The position numbers and the translations under genes are program-made. 64,000 nt of DNA, from contig NZ_CP150300.1 in NCBI RefSeq assembly GCF_037991315.1, positions 5,642,001 to 5,706,000 of the forward strand, read 5' to 3'. Below are positions 53,584-61,988 of this stretch, piece after piece. The notes below the pieces were generated by a model, which was not told the origin of the DNA, ran no database searches, and was given only the letters and a program-made list of their open reading frames with translations. The first letter of the stretch is position 1. Each line of letters opens with the position of its first letter. The stretch is from Paenibacillus sp. FSL H8-0079 (lineage in GTDB: Bacteria > Bacillota > Bacilli > Paenibacillales > Paenibacillaceae).

Positions 53584-54639
53584 TTATCTCTGCATCATGG
53601 CTTCCAGTATTTTATTACCCACAGGGTCTAGCGGCATGAGGAGATAAAGGTCTTTTTTAGTTATAAACTTGAATATCGCATCCAGATACTCATCCACAAT
53701 AGAGGCTGATCCAAAACAATAATTGGACAATAACACGACGCCTATCCCCTGTTGCTTATTTATAGCCAAATAACTGGAGAAACCAAATGTGCTACCGTTA
53801 TGCCAGAGTATATTCTGATCTGAGATATGATCACTAAACCAAGCGTAATGATGGGTCGAATCTCCAATCATTACAGGAATGTGACTTTGTTGTATTGCAA
53901 AGGCTGGCGGATGATCTTCATTCAGATTGGCCTGTACAAATAAACACATATCGTGAAGAGATGACTTGATCGCCCCCGCGCCTTCATGTACACCAGTATC
54001 CCAGTGAGGCATGTTTTTCCCCGTTGACGTATGTCCATCTACAAATCTGCCAGCCTGTTCTGCATTCAGCATGGCAGCTGTCTCCGTCATGTTTAATGGA
54101 CCTGTGATATATTTGTTCAGAAGATCGTCATATGTACTGCCTGATACTTTACATAGGATATAACCCAGTAAGCCCACGCCGGTATTGGAATACTCAAATG
54201 AACCCATCTGATCCGTAAAGTCAGCATCCGATAAAAAAGCAAGTAAATCATCCTCCGTATAATTTGAATACGGATTGTATCGGTTTTTCTTCGAGGACAG
54301 GTTTGTGGCAACTCCGGGTAATCCAGAGGTATGCGTCGCAAGACTTTTTAAAGTAACCTTATTCAAATAATCGTTTTTACCGTTGTGTATGTACTTACCA
54401 ACCGTGTCATCCGTGGAAAGTTGCTGTTGACGTTCCAATTCTAATAGAAGGATCGATGTAAAAAGTTTGGTTACAGAGCCGATTTCGAACAACCTGTGTT
54501 CAGCAGCAGCTGCGCTCTTCTTTTTGGGATTGCCCAATGAATGATATTCGATATCGCCCTTTGTAATCATGCCAATCTCAAGATGCAGATGTTTCTTGCC
54601 TTTGATGTAATCGGATACAAAACCTTGTAAATCCCTCAT
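53584..54639 (-). CDS. Serine hydrolase, beta-lactamase class C-like
   Basis: 351 residues from ATG 54639 with AAAAGGAG upstream; the longer frame from 54702 is not supported. The active-site SxxK is Ser55-Val-Thr-Lys58, the YxN element Tyr150-Ser-Asn152, and WHNGSTFG corresponds to the KTG box. No signal peptide is visible, so it is probably intracellular, unlike true beta-lactamases; esterase or D-amino-acid peptidase activity is the more likely role. The product of the last 85 residues differs from the family. Confidence 0.85.
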   Translation of the reverse strand: MRDLQGFVSDYIKGKKHLHLEIGMITKGDIEYHSLGNPKKKSAAAAEHRLFEIGSVTKLFTSILLLELERQQQLSTDDTVGKYIHNGKNDYLNKVTLKSLATHTSGLPGVATNLSSKKNRYNPYSNYTEDDLLAFLSDADFTDQMGSFEYSNTGVGLLGYILCKVSGSTYDDLLNKYITGPLNMTETAAMLNAEQAGRFVDGHTSTGKNMPHWDTGVHEGAGAIKSSLHDMCLFVQANLNEDHPPAFAIQQSHIPVMIGDSTHHYAWFSDHISDQNILWHNGSTFGFSSYLAINKQQGIGVVLLSNYCFGSASIVDEYLDAIFKFITKKDLYLLMPLDPVGNKILEAMMQR

Positions 54640-54786
54640 AGAAAATGTTACTCCTTTTTTGGTGTAAATTTCATTATTGGAATATTGACTTTCGTTAACC
54701 ACTATATTTTGGAAAACTTCACTATGTATTCGTTTAAAACTTCTAATTCCCTGCTCGTTAGTTAATGCTTGTTTTCTCCTAAACAG

Positions 54787-54812
54787 GAAAAGAGCCGCGA
54801 TTACGGCTCTTT
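54787..54812 (-). terminator. Terminator overlapping the end of the MerR gene
   Basis: AAAGAGCCG taatcg CGGCTCTTT, with a TTTTCC tail on the minus strand. Its upstream arm includes the last codons of the MerR gene. Confidence 0.85.
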
Positions 54813-55202
54813 CTTTGTCACCCTGAACGACTCAATATAGTTGTGGATATCATCTTCTGGCGTCTTGAGCAATCTGGCCAGATGAATCTGCATCTGTTCA
54901 AGGTGATTAATATGCTTCTGAATATCAGCGATTCGGTCAGAGACGAGGGTTTTCAGCGTATCACTCTCCATATCTTCCTGGCTGAGAAGTTGCAGGGTCT
55001 CTTGTATTTCCTTTAAGGAGTAACCCAACAGCTGGGCATCCTTAATGAACTTAATTTTGACCAAATAATCCTCGGTATACACCCGATATCCGTTGGAGGA
55101 ACGACGGGGAGTAGGCAGAATCCCGCTATCCTCATAATAACGGAGGGTTGCCATACTCACACCGGTACGTTTGGCCAACGTTCCTCTTGTCATGGTTTCC
55201 AT
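54801..55202 (-). CDS. MerR-family transcriptional regulator
   Basis: 133 residues from ATG 55202 with GGAGGGG upstream. N-terminal winged helix of the MerR type (about 5-70, TLAKRTGVSMATLRYYEDSGILPTPRRSSNGYRVYTEDYLVKIKFIKDAQLLGYSLKEIQ) and a coiled-coil dimerisation segment after 85. No metal-binding cysteines, so it belongs to the multidrug or redox branch. It follows the esterase gene after 26 bases and is read from the same promoter, so it is probably autoregulated through the dyad at 56757-56772. Confidence 0.9.
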   Translation of the reverse strand: METMTRGTLAKRTGVSMATLRYYEDSGILPTPRRSSNGYRVYTEDYLVKIKFIKDAQLLGYSLKEIQETLQLLSQEDMESDTLKTLVSDRIADIQKHINHLEQMQIHLARLLKTPEDDIHNYIESFRVTKKEP

Positions 55203-55228
55203 GCCTACCCCTCCACCTTTCTGTGGAA

Positions 55229-56716
55229 TCATTGTGCTTGTTCGTTGCGTATCTTGGTATATTGGGCATCATAGGTGGCCTCGGGAAATTTCACCGAAGA
55301 CCCTTGCAGCAATGGTTGCTCTTCCCCTTTGAGATAACGGTCAAAGAATGCCAACGCATAGGTTCTTGTTATATCCACATTATGTTCTGGCTTCATGCCT
55401 CTGGCAAACATTTTCGGTGAGATTAATGAAATATCCGTAAAGCTTTGATGGAAGAAATTCTCCACCGTCAGATAATAGGTATCATTCAGACTGCTCGTCA
55501 TCACTCGATCCAGATCCGGCTCAAACTCGGGGTAAAACACTTTTTCTTTGGACGAAGCATTCGGATCGAAACTTTTGGCCGTTCCACCCGACATGATATA
55601 CATAAACGGCTGTTTCAGGGCTGTCGTGGATACGGTCCCCCAGAATCCGCCTTCCAGGCTAAGTCCTGCTTGGAATCGCTCATCCTGCACCAGTGCTTCC
55701 GCTGTCGTTGCCCCACCATAGGAATGACCCATGATGCCTACATGATCCAAATCAAGCTTGCCTTCGATCAATTGATTCGGGTCATGTGAGTTCCACTGGG
55801 TAAGCGTATCAAGCACAAATCTTGCATCAGCTGCACGAATACCTATGCCTTCTACATTATATTGATACAATTCCTCTGACGTTGCAAAATCAGGGTCTGC
55901 CTCATAGGAGACTGCACGTCCGTCAGGGAAAGTCACTCGTGCTGACGTATACGGGTGATCTATACCCACCACAATGTAGCCGTGGCTTACGAGCTCCTCA
56001 ATCATTGTCATACTCTGAAAACGGGCTGAGCGGATACCCGGGGAGAATAGCAGTACCGGATAATTGCTGTGGACGGCGGACATCTCAGCTCCTTTTACCA
56101 CATGTGTTGGAATGGTATCCAGATAACTGAACACCTGAGACGGAATGCCGAACACCAGACTAATCGCTTCTCCCAGTTCACTCGGGTAATGCTCCAGTGG
56201 CAGCCCTTGAGCGGCCTTCTGATCTACCGGGTACCACACATTAATCATAAGTTCACGCTTGTCTCCAGCCTCGGGTGTTTTGGTCTCTTCGCGAGATTCA
56301 TCCACCAGGTGTTGAGAGAACGTTCCAATCGCAAATGTGCCGGTAGGTTCAGGCATCGTAAAGGCAGGTAACAGCCAGGTCAGTATGAAGGAACCTGCAC
56401 TGAAAGCCAAAACCATAATCGATGCCAGCGTCATCTTAATCCATGAACGACGGTTGAATTTCTGTGCGCTCTGAACATAACGGCCACTGCGGTATGATTT
56501 CATGAGTTGAATGATTAACATTATGAATAATACAAATCCAACAAGATACGTTGGTATCATCTGTACGCGAAATGAATTGATTAAGCCATGCAGAAGTACT
56601 GCCAGGACCAGGGCTGAAAGTATACCCACTGTCATTGCCCTGCGCTTCGGAAACACCAGCATGAGTAACGTAGCAGCTACGGTTACCAATACTAAAACCC
56701 ATTCTAAAATTCTCAT
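55229..56716 (-). CDS. Membrane-anchored esterase (PAF acetylhydrolase II-like)
   Basis: 495 residues. Four hydrophobic helices (about 5-22, 28-48, 55-72, 93-117) precede an extracellular alpha/beta hydrolase domain of the platelet-activating factor acetylhydrolase type (VWYPV, GIDHPY, GHSYGG with nucleophile Ser332, and FFDRYLKG near the end). It is expected to hydrolyse short ester chains or oxidised lipids at the outer face of the membrane. GGAGGC lies before ATG 56716. It heads an operon with the MerR regulator. Confidence 0.85.
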   Translation of the reverse strand: MRILEWVLVLVTVAATLLMLVFPKRRAMTVGILSALVLAVLLHGLINSFRVQMIPTYLVGFVLFIMLIIQLMKSYRSGRYVQSAQKFNRRSWIKMTLASIMVLAFSAGSFILTWLLPAFTMPEPTGTFAIGTFSQHLVDESREETKTPEAGDKRELMINVWYPVDQKAAQGLPLEHYPSELGEAISLVFGIPSQVFSYLDTIPTHVVKGAEMSAVHSNYPVLLFSPGIRSARFQSMTMIEELVSHGYIVVGIDHPYTSARVTFPDGRAVSYEADPDFATSEELYQYNVEGIGIRAADARFVLDTLTQWNSHDPNQLIEGKLDLDHVGIMGHSYGGATTAEALVQDERFQAGLSLEGGFWGTVSTTALKQPFMYIMSGGTAKSFDPNASSKEKVFYPEFEPDLDRVMTSSLNDTYYLTVENFFHQSFTDISLISPKMFARGMKPEHNVDITRTYALAFFDRYLKGEEQPLLQGSSVKFPEATYDAQYTKIRNEQAQ

Positions 56717-56746
56717 TATTCAGCCTCCAATATTCTTGATAAAAAA

Positions 56747-56778
56747 AGAATAAACCTTGAAGTATACTTCAAAGTCAA
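56747..56778 (-). promoter_or_regulatory. MerR-type promoter with palindromic operator in a long spacer
   Basis: On the minus strand TTGACT (56778-56773) is followed by the perfect palindrome TTGAAGTATACTTCAA (56772-56757) and then TATTCT (56752-56747), a spacer of 20 bases (19 with the shifted TTATTC). MerR regulators activate such promoters by DNA distortion. The target is the esterase-merR operon. Confidence 0.7.
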
Positions 56779-56829
56779 GGCTGAATATATGAACGAAAAC
56801 TCGATAAATGAGGCCAATATAAGTACATT

Positions 56830-56895
56830 AAAACACCCGGTGAATATACCCTATATGCAACCCGAATGGAGTTGTACGGTATATTCATCGGGTGA
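56830..56895 (-). terminator. Terminator of the YtkA-like gene
   Basis: CACCCG..TGAATATACC pairs with GGTATATTCA..CGGGTG, followed by TTTTAAT on the minus strand. Confidence 0.85.
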
Positions 56896-56905
56896 CCACA
56901 AATGA

Positions 56906-57355
56906 CTATTCTACGGTTACCTTTGTTCGAGGCATGGTATGCATCGCTCCTGAGGTTACATGCGCCTGAACGACATACACTCCGGGTTCCTGAAACGCAT
57001 GTTTTACTTCATATATACCCTCGCCTATAGATAAAGCCTTCGTCGCTCCCCGAGATTCAAGCTCTTCGGCACTCATCATTCCTTGATCAAATGAAGGTGC
57101 TTCGGGTTCATCCTGTTCATTCCATACCTGAAACTGTACATGATCCGCATCATTTACAGGTTGCTCTCCCTGTGTCAGCTTGATCTGCAAGGCGACCTCT
57201 TCATTCACTTTCGCCTTATCCGGCATCATGAGTTTCACCCGGATCATCTCCGGCATCTCCCCGGAAGCAGACTGTTCCTCATAGGAGCAGCCAGCGACCA
57301 AAAGGATTAGCACCAGAAAGGGCATGAACCAACGAGCTTGTCCGCTCATCACCAT
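56906..57355 (-). CDS. YtkA-like (FixH-type) lipoprotein
   Basis: 149 residues from ATG 57355 (ATG 57349 is an alternative with better spacing). Lipobox LLVAGC with Cys23, then a YtkA-type immunoglobulin-like domain (about 35-149, VKLMMPDKAKVNEEVALQIKLTQGEQPV, GIYEVKHAFQEPGVYVVQAHVTSGAMHTMP). The family is linked to copper or respiratory complexes in related organisms, without a defined reaction. It is 13 bases after bdbC and shares its transcript. Confidence 0.85.
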   Translation of the reverse strand: MVMSGQARWFMPFLVLILLVAGCSYEEQSASGEMPEMIRVKLMMPDKAKVNEEVALQIKLTQGEQPVNDADHVQFQVWNEQDEPEAPSFDQGMMSAEELESRGATKALSIGEGIYEVKHAFQEPGVYVVQAHVTSGAMHTMPRTKVTVE

Positions 57356-57368
57356 CTATCCTTTCTTA

Positions 57369-57818
57369 TCAAGAAGATTTTGGTGTTTTGCCGATGCCCC
57401 ACAGCATCACGATGATGATAATAAATGCAATTAGTGCCAGTAATGGGATGGTGATAAAACCAAACCAGTTCAAATAGTCGGTATAACATGGAACCTTACC
57501 GCACGCCACGGCATTGCCTGTAGCCGAAAAAATACGCTGAATCGTTACATGGTATAACGAAATGCCGCCACCGATAAAACTAAGTGGGAGTACGTATTTC
57601 GTGATGCCCACGTCATCCTTAAAGTAGGCAATGCCCAGCAAGATCGTTAGTGGATACATGAATATGCGCTGGTACCAGCACAGATCACATGGAAGAAAGC
57701 CCTTGATCTCACTGAAATAGAGACTGCCCCCTGTTGCAATAACGGAAACGGCCCAGGCAACAAATAACCGGGTATCCACACTTTTCGCTGGACGCTCCGA
57801 TTTTGATGATGTACTCAT
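57369..57818 (-). CDS. bdbC: Disulfide oxidoreductase, DsbB/BdbC type
   Basis: 149 residues from ATG 57818 with GAGGGGG upstream; the longer frame to 57860 is not supported. Four helices, with the redox pairs Cys44-Cys47 (CDLC, followed by WYQR) and Cys106-Cys111 (CGKVPC) on the extracellular loops. It passes electrons from a thiol partner (BdbD/DsbA-like) to quinone. It sits before a YtkA-like gene, which hints at a role in folding an exported redox protein. Confidence 0.92.
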   Translation of the reverse strand: MSTSSKSERPAKSVDTRLFVAWAVSVIATGGSLYFSEIKGFLPCDLCWYQRIFMYPLTILLGIAYFKDDVGITKYVLPLSFIGGGISLYHVTIQRIFSATGNAVACGKVPCYTDYLNWFGFITIPLLALIAFIIIIVMLWGIGKTPKSS

Positions 57819-57951
57819 TCCTCTGTCCCCCTCTTCATTTTGCTTATGCCAAATTATCATACCTCATTCTAGACTCCATCGGCTATTCAAGCTGTTATGT
57901 AGGTCATTACTCGATAATTATACCAAATATTTGGAACTTTTGGGTGAATAC

Positions 57952-57982
57952 AAAAAAGCTGCCGTATGGGGCAGCTCTTTTT
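57952..57982 (-). terminator. Terminator of the stalk-domain protein gene
   Basis: AAAAAGCTGCC gtatg GGCAGCTCTTTTT, with T-runs in both directions. Confidence 0.9.
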
Positions 57983-58007
57983 GTTTTAATCTTGTTTCAC
58001 TCTACTA

Positions 58008-59636
58008 TTACATCGATTTAGTCAGCGTAATGGAACCATCTTTTTGTGCCCATTTCACGTCCCAGTTCAGAAGTTCAGCAATGAAGCGCAGAGGAACTTG
58101 CGTACGTCCATCTTTGTTTACAAATACAGTTGCACCCACATTTTTCTTCACGCCGTTCACTTCCATAACGTTGTTGTTCACCCAGAATTCAAGGGTATCA
58201 TCGCCAGCCATCACCGTTACTTGTTGTGCTTTTTTGTCCCATTTCACCGTTGCGCCAATACCTTCACTCAGGAAACGCAATGGAATGTATGTTGTGTTTT
58301 TCCAAAGCACTGGTGTGGTATCCATGTTGGTTGTTTTATCGTTAATTTTCAGCATTTTGCTGTTCAGTTGCATCCACACCGTTGTCATATCTGGCGCTGG
58401 TGCTGGTGTTGCTGGCTCTTGGAATTTGTCGTTGAATTGAGTCACGATGGCGTTACCCAGAGCTTGACCTACACCGAACATCACTTTGAAGCCTTCACGA
58501 TTCGTTGTGTACGAAGCATCATAGTTACCTGCTGCATATTGATTCAATACGTTTTGTACTTGATTTTCATGCGTTGTCAGAGCTTGTTGTCCTGCTGCTT
58601 TTGGCAGATTGCCAGCTGTTGCAGAATCCAGGAATGTAGCGAACTCTGTTGTAAACCCATCAATACGTTTCTCTACTGCTGCACGAGCGGTAGCATCGTT
58701 GTTTTTAACAGCTTTTACATAGTCGCTTTGTGCGTTAACGTGGTTCGTTACCCAAATTTTCTCGAAAGCATTGGCACCGTCGTTACCGTAAACGGAAGCA
58801 ATTGCGGCTTTGAAGTCAGCTGTGTTTCCAGCTTCAGCTGTAACCAATGCGTTGGAAGCTGCTGTGCGTCCATCGAATTCCTCTTGCATTTGCAGAGCCG
58901 AGAGCGCAAAGTGCTCGGAAGCCAGGTGGTTGAGTGCAGATCTCAGATCAGCTGCTTTTGTATCCGCTTTGGTATTTTCGAATTTCTCAGGCATTTGTGT
59001 CGTAATCGCTGTGGAGAGTGCTTTACTTACGTCGAACATTTCTTTGAAACCTTCACGGTAAGCCTTGTATGCATCAGCATAATCTCCAGCTACATACTCA
59101 TCGAATACTTTTTGCACGAGATCTTCATGTACTTTCAGCGCCTGTTTGGCTGCTGCTTTTGGCAATTTGCCTTCGGTTGCTGTGCTCAGGAATGTGGAGA
59201 ACTCTTCCACGAATCCGTTGATGTTATCCTGTGCTTGTTTGATGCCAGCCTGGTTACCCATTTTGGTTGCTTTCACAAGATCATCTGTGTATTTGTTATG
59301 AGCGCGGAAGATGCGTTCGAATTCTTTGGCACCTGCATCACCATATAGGGAAGCGATTGCCGGTTGCATATCCAGTGCATTTTGGTCGAGTGCTTTGTAA
59401 GCTGCGTCTGCGTCTTTTGCTCCATCATATGCTTTAGCCATTGCGGTTACTGCGAGTGCAAAGTGCTCGGACAACAGGTGGTCCAGGTTCGCTCTCAGGT
59501 CAGCCGCAGGTGTGTTCACGGATGCTTTCATCATTGTCATCGGTGTCTGTGGTGCGGAAGCTGCTCCAGCGATCCCCGGCATCAACAGTGTCAAGCTAAG
59601 TACAGGTGCGATAAACTTCTTCATTTTCATTTTCAT
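58008..59636 (-). CDS. Secreted protein with two helical repeats and a stalk domain
   Basis: 542 residues. A signal peptide (about 1-26, ending AGAASA) precedes two tandem repeats of some 180 residues (about 45-220 and 228-405), each with ADLRxxLxHLxSEHFAL, ASLYGDxGAxEFERI-like and VHEDLVQKV-like blocks. A copper amine oxidase N-terminal (stalk) domain follows (about 425-541, VNGVKKNVGATVFVNKDGRTQVPLRFIAE). GAGGAG lies before the ATG. The helical repeat is not an enzyme domain I know; a surface or spore-wall role is possible. It is preceded by a terminator-type hairpin in its leader. Confidence 0.75.
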   Translation of the reverse strand: MKMKMKKFIAPVLSLTLLMPGIAGAASAPQTPMTMMKASVNTPAADLRANLDHLLSEHFALAVTAMAKAYDGAKDADAAYKALDQNALDMQPAIASLYGDAGAKEFERIFRAHNKYTDDLVKATKMGNQAGIKQAQDNINGFVEEFSTFLSTATEGKLPKAAAKQALKVHEDLVQKVFDEYVAGDYADAYKAYREGFKEMFDVSKALSTAITTQMPEKFENTKADTKAADLRSALNHLASEHFALSALQMQEEFDGRTAASNALVTAEAGNTADFKAAIASVYGNDGANAFEKIWVTNHVNAQSDYVKAVKNNDATARAAVEKRIDGFTTEFATFLDSATAGNLPKAAGQQALTTHENQVQNVLNQYAAGNYDASYTTNREGFKVMFGVGQALGNAIVTQFNDKFQEPATPAPAPDMTTVWMQLNSKMLKINDKTTNMDTTPVLWKNTTYIPLRFLSEGIGATVKWDKKAQQVTVMAGDDTLEFWVNNNVMEVNGVKKNVGATVFVNKDGRTQVPLRFIAELLNWDVKWAQKDGSITLTKSM

Positions 59637-59739
59637 TACGTATTCACTCCTCGATTATGTTTTGTGTATAATTTCTTTCCTCGTCGTCGTCTTCATAGGG
59701 TGTAACGCAGGCTTCTCCATTCTGGATCACTCTGTGGGC

Positions 59740-59778
59740 AAAAAAATTCGCAGCCTTCAGTGAAGAAAGCCGCGAATG
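59740..59778 (-). terminator. Terminator upstream of the stalk-domain gene
   Basis: ATTCGC.GC pairs with GC.GCGAAT and is followed by TTTTTTTG on the minus strand, about 100 bases before the gene start. The 59779-59964 region has no supportable gene on the minus strand. Confidence 0.7.
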
Positions 59779-59964
59779 CCTGTTGTATCAAGGTTTTTTT
59801 AGAATTAAAAAATATAAAATTGTAGTGATCTTTCCGATCCAAGACCACATACATACTGTAATATAGATACTTCATTTTCCTTTATTTCTCAATTAAAGCT
59901 TACATCAAAGGTTATCCTGAAGTACAATGAAGAGAATCATATCATTCGTGAAGGGGGTCCATTC

Positions 59965-60171
59965 ATGACCTGGTTGCCTTATGTTTTAATTGTGGGTATC
60001 GCCTTATTTGGAGGCATTGCTACCATGATCATCGGAAATTCGAAAGCCAATCAGACCAGTAATCCCGAATATGATCGCCGCACAAAGCAAAACCTCAGTA
60101 AACTTTCCTATGTATACGTTGGTGCGATTGTACTTGGTTTTGGTGGACTAATCCTTTATCTTTTTAACTAA
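59965..60171 (+). CDS. Small two-helix membrane protein, unknown function
   Basis: 68 residues with two hydrophobic helices (about 5-23 and 49-66) and a polar loop rich in Asn, Lys and Arg (NSKANQTSNPEYDRRTKQNLSKL). AAGGGGGT precedes the ATG at the right distance. No terminator or partner gene. Similar short proteins are common in Bacillales and remain undescribed. Confidence 0.7.
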   Translation: MTWLPYVLIVGIALFGGIATMIIGNSKANQTSNPEYDRRTKQNLSKLSYVYVGAIVLGFGGLILYLFN

Positions 60172-60371
60172 AATGTTTCGATTTAGCAAAGAATACTCTC
60201 AACCATGCCAAGCAACTTCAGGTTTCGTTCTACATTCTCCATATACATGCACATGTTTACAAGTTGGAGATAATTCAGAATTATTCTGGATATGTTCGGG
60301 GTTTAATATAAAGCCATAAGGGACAGCGAGCCCATAAAAACATAATAAACCCCAACTTGAAGGAGAGATAT

Positions 60372-61481
60372 ATGATGAAAAAAAACATGAAGAAATCCGT
60401 AGCAACGATGATGGTACTGGGCATGACTTTAACAGGAGCAACGGGCGTATTCGCCGGAACGCAGTTGGAAAAAATCTCTGCATACCTTAACCATGGAATC
60501 AGCTTTAATGTCGATGGCGCGGCTTACTCACCAACGGATGGCAATGGCAACAAACTTGCGCCAATTACTTATAACAACTCTACTTACCTGCCCGTACGAG
60601 CGCTTGCCGATGCACTGCATGTGCCTGTATCCTATGACGGCAAAAAAGAACAGGTCATTATTGGCCAAGCAACAAGCAATCCATCAGCCATGACGAATGT
60701 AACGTATAGCGCAGCACAAAAAGAGGCCATTCAAAAGGCTTTTGCACAATTCGATGGTTTCGAGACAGCTTATGCACCTCAGCAGATGATTGCAGGTGAC
60801 ACGTTCAAAAGTGTAGGTGCTGGTGGCGACGGAGTCAGCTTTGTCTTCAATCATATGAAAGTGGATGTGTCTCCAAGAGATTATTCGGACGGTTATACGA
60901 GCAAAGACGTGAAACTGTCCAATGGTGTTATTGCCAAATGGTACACACCAGACCAAACGGGCATGCTCACATTCCAACTGGATGATCGCTACGTTACCCT
61001 TAGCTCCCCGGATCATAAGCTGAGCCAAGCTCAGTTGCAACAAGTCGCTGTCTCTGTTCAAAAAGCCAACAGCAACAATGATCAAGGAATCACTGCATTT
61101 GCTGATGTGAACTATAGCAAACAACAATTGGATAATATTCGCAAAGCATTTGCGAAGTTTGACGGGTTCACAACAGCCTATGCCCCACAACATATGGTTG
61201 CTGGAGATACGTTCAAAAGCGTAGGTGCGGGTGGGGATGGTGTAAACTTTGTTTTCAATCGTATGAATGTAACGGTATCCCCTAAAGATTATTCGTTCAG
61301 CTATGATGGCAAAACGGTAAAACTGCCTAATGGCGTATCAGCCAAATGGTATACACCAGACCAAACGGATATGCTCACATTCAAGCTGGATGATCGTTAT
61401 GTAACCATCAGCTCGCCGAATAACCAATTGACTCACACTCAACTGGAGCAAATGGCGGTATCTGTACAAAAAGTGAAATAA
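60372..61481 (+). CDS. Secreted stalk-domain protein with duplicated C-terminal domain
   Basis: 369 residues from ATG 60372 with AAGGAGA upstream. Signal peptide (about 1-28, GVFA), a copper amine oxidase N-terminal domain (about 30-100, PITYNNSTYLPVRALADAL) and two tandem repeats of about 125 residues (about 108-230 and 245-369), each with GDTFKSVGAGGDGVxFVFNxM and KWYTPDQTxMLTFxLDDRYVTxSSP. The repeats are very similar and also match in DNA. Function unknown; probably surface exposed. Confidence 0.75.
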   Translation: MMKKNMKKSVATMMVLGMTLTGATGVFAGTQLEKISAYLNHGISFNVDGAAYSPTDGNGNKLAPITYNNSTYLPVRALADALHVPVSYDGKKEQVIIGQATSNPSAMTNVTYSAAQKEAIQKAFAQFDGFETAYAPQQMIAGDTFKSVGAGGDGVSFVFNHMKVDVSPRDYSDGYTSKDVKLSNGVIAKWYTPDQTGMLTFQLDDRYVTLSSPDHKLSQAQLQQVAVSVQKANSNNDQGITAFADVNYSKQQLDNIRKAFAKFDGFTTAYAPQHMVAGDTFKSVGAGGDGVNFVFNRMNVTVSPKDYSFSYDGKTVKLPNGVSAKWYTPDQTDMLTFKLDDRYVTISSPNNQLTHTQLEQMAVSVQKVK

Positions 61482-61490
61482 AAAAAATAA

Positions 61491-61542
61491 ACACACATCA
61501 TTTCGGTCCCACTCTATGAGTTGGGGCTGATTTGATGTGTGT
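61491..61542. terminator. Terminator between the two converging genes
   Basis: ACACACATCA..GTCCCA pairs with TGGGGC..TGATGTGTGT, followed by TTTATTTTTTTT on the minus strand; it serves the minus-strand gene and probably the converging gene as well. Confidence 0.8.
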
Positions 61543-61614
61543 TACGTATGCTCAAACTCTGCACAAAGACCTCTTCCTGTTCGTCTGTCCCTATCCTGCA
61601 ATTAACCCTCTGCC

Positions 61615-61953
61615 TTATTCATGACCTGGCGAAGCCAGTAATACCGATTTCTGTATAATCACCATAAATCCCACAGAACAAACAATGCCAAATACGCCTC
61701 GGAACAATACATAATTCAGTTGGAGTCTGCGTGGGGCAGCAATCAGGGCAATCGCCCATATATTCATAAAGGCTAGCGGTGGCAAGAGAATATACGTATA
61801 CAGCGATTGGAACGGGACACTGAACACGGGAATAAGCAGAAATACGTTAAGAAAAAACAGGACAAGTATGCCTGCACTCAGCCGAATGCCATCTACCGCA
61901 TAGATAACATAAGGTGAATCATCATACGGTTCTGAACGTTTATTGTTCGCCAT
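61615..61953 (-). CDS. Membrane protein, unknown function
   Basis: 112 residues from ATG 61953 with CAAGGAAG upstream; the frame to 61986 lacks a ribosome site. A polar N-terminus (ANNKRSEPYDDSPYVIYAVDG) precedes three predicted helices (about 21-43, 50-75, 85-105). No family recognised. It follows the FGE-like gene after 35 bases and may be co-transcribed. Confidence 0.7.
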   Translation of the reverse strand: MANNKRSEPYDDSPYVIYAVDGIRLSAGILVLFFLNVFLLIPVFSVPFQSLYTYILLPPLAFMNIWAIALIAAPRRLQLNYVLFRGVFGIVCSVGFMVIIQKSVLLASPGHE

Positions 61954-61988
61954 TATAGCTCTTCCTTGATAGATTCGTTTCGTCATGA

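Noticed and set aside
58044..59348. Long open frame of 434 codons on the plus strand
   Set aside because: It is antisense to the repeat-rich stalk-domain protein gene, which has signal peptide, repeats and ribosome site. The antisense product is rich in Cys and Phe without any recognisable domain.
59693..59875. 60-codon frame on the minus strand upstream of the stalk-domain gene
   Set aside because: It covers a terminator-like hairpin, has no ribosome site and a composition unlike a protein.
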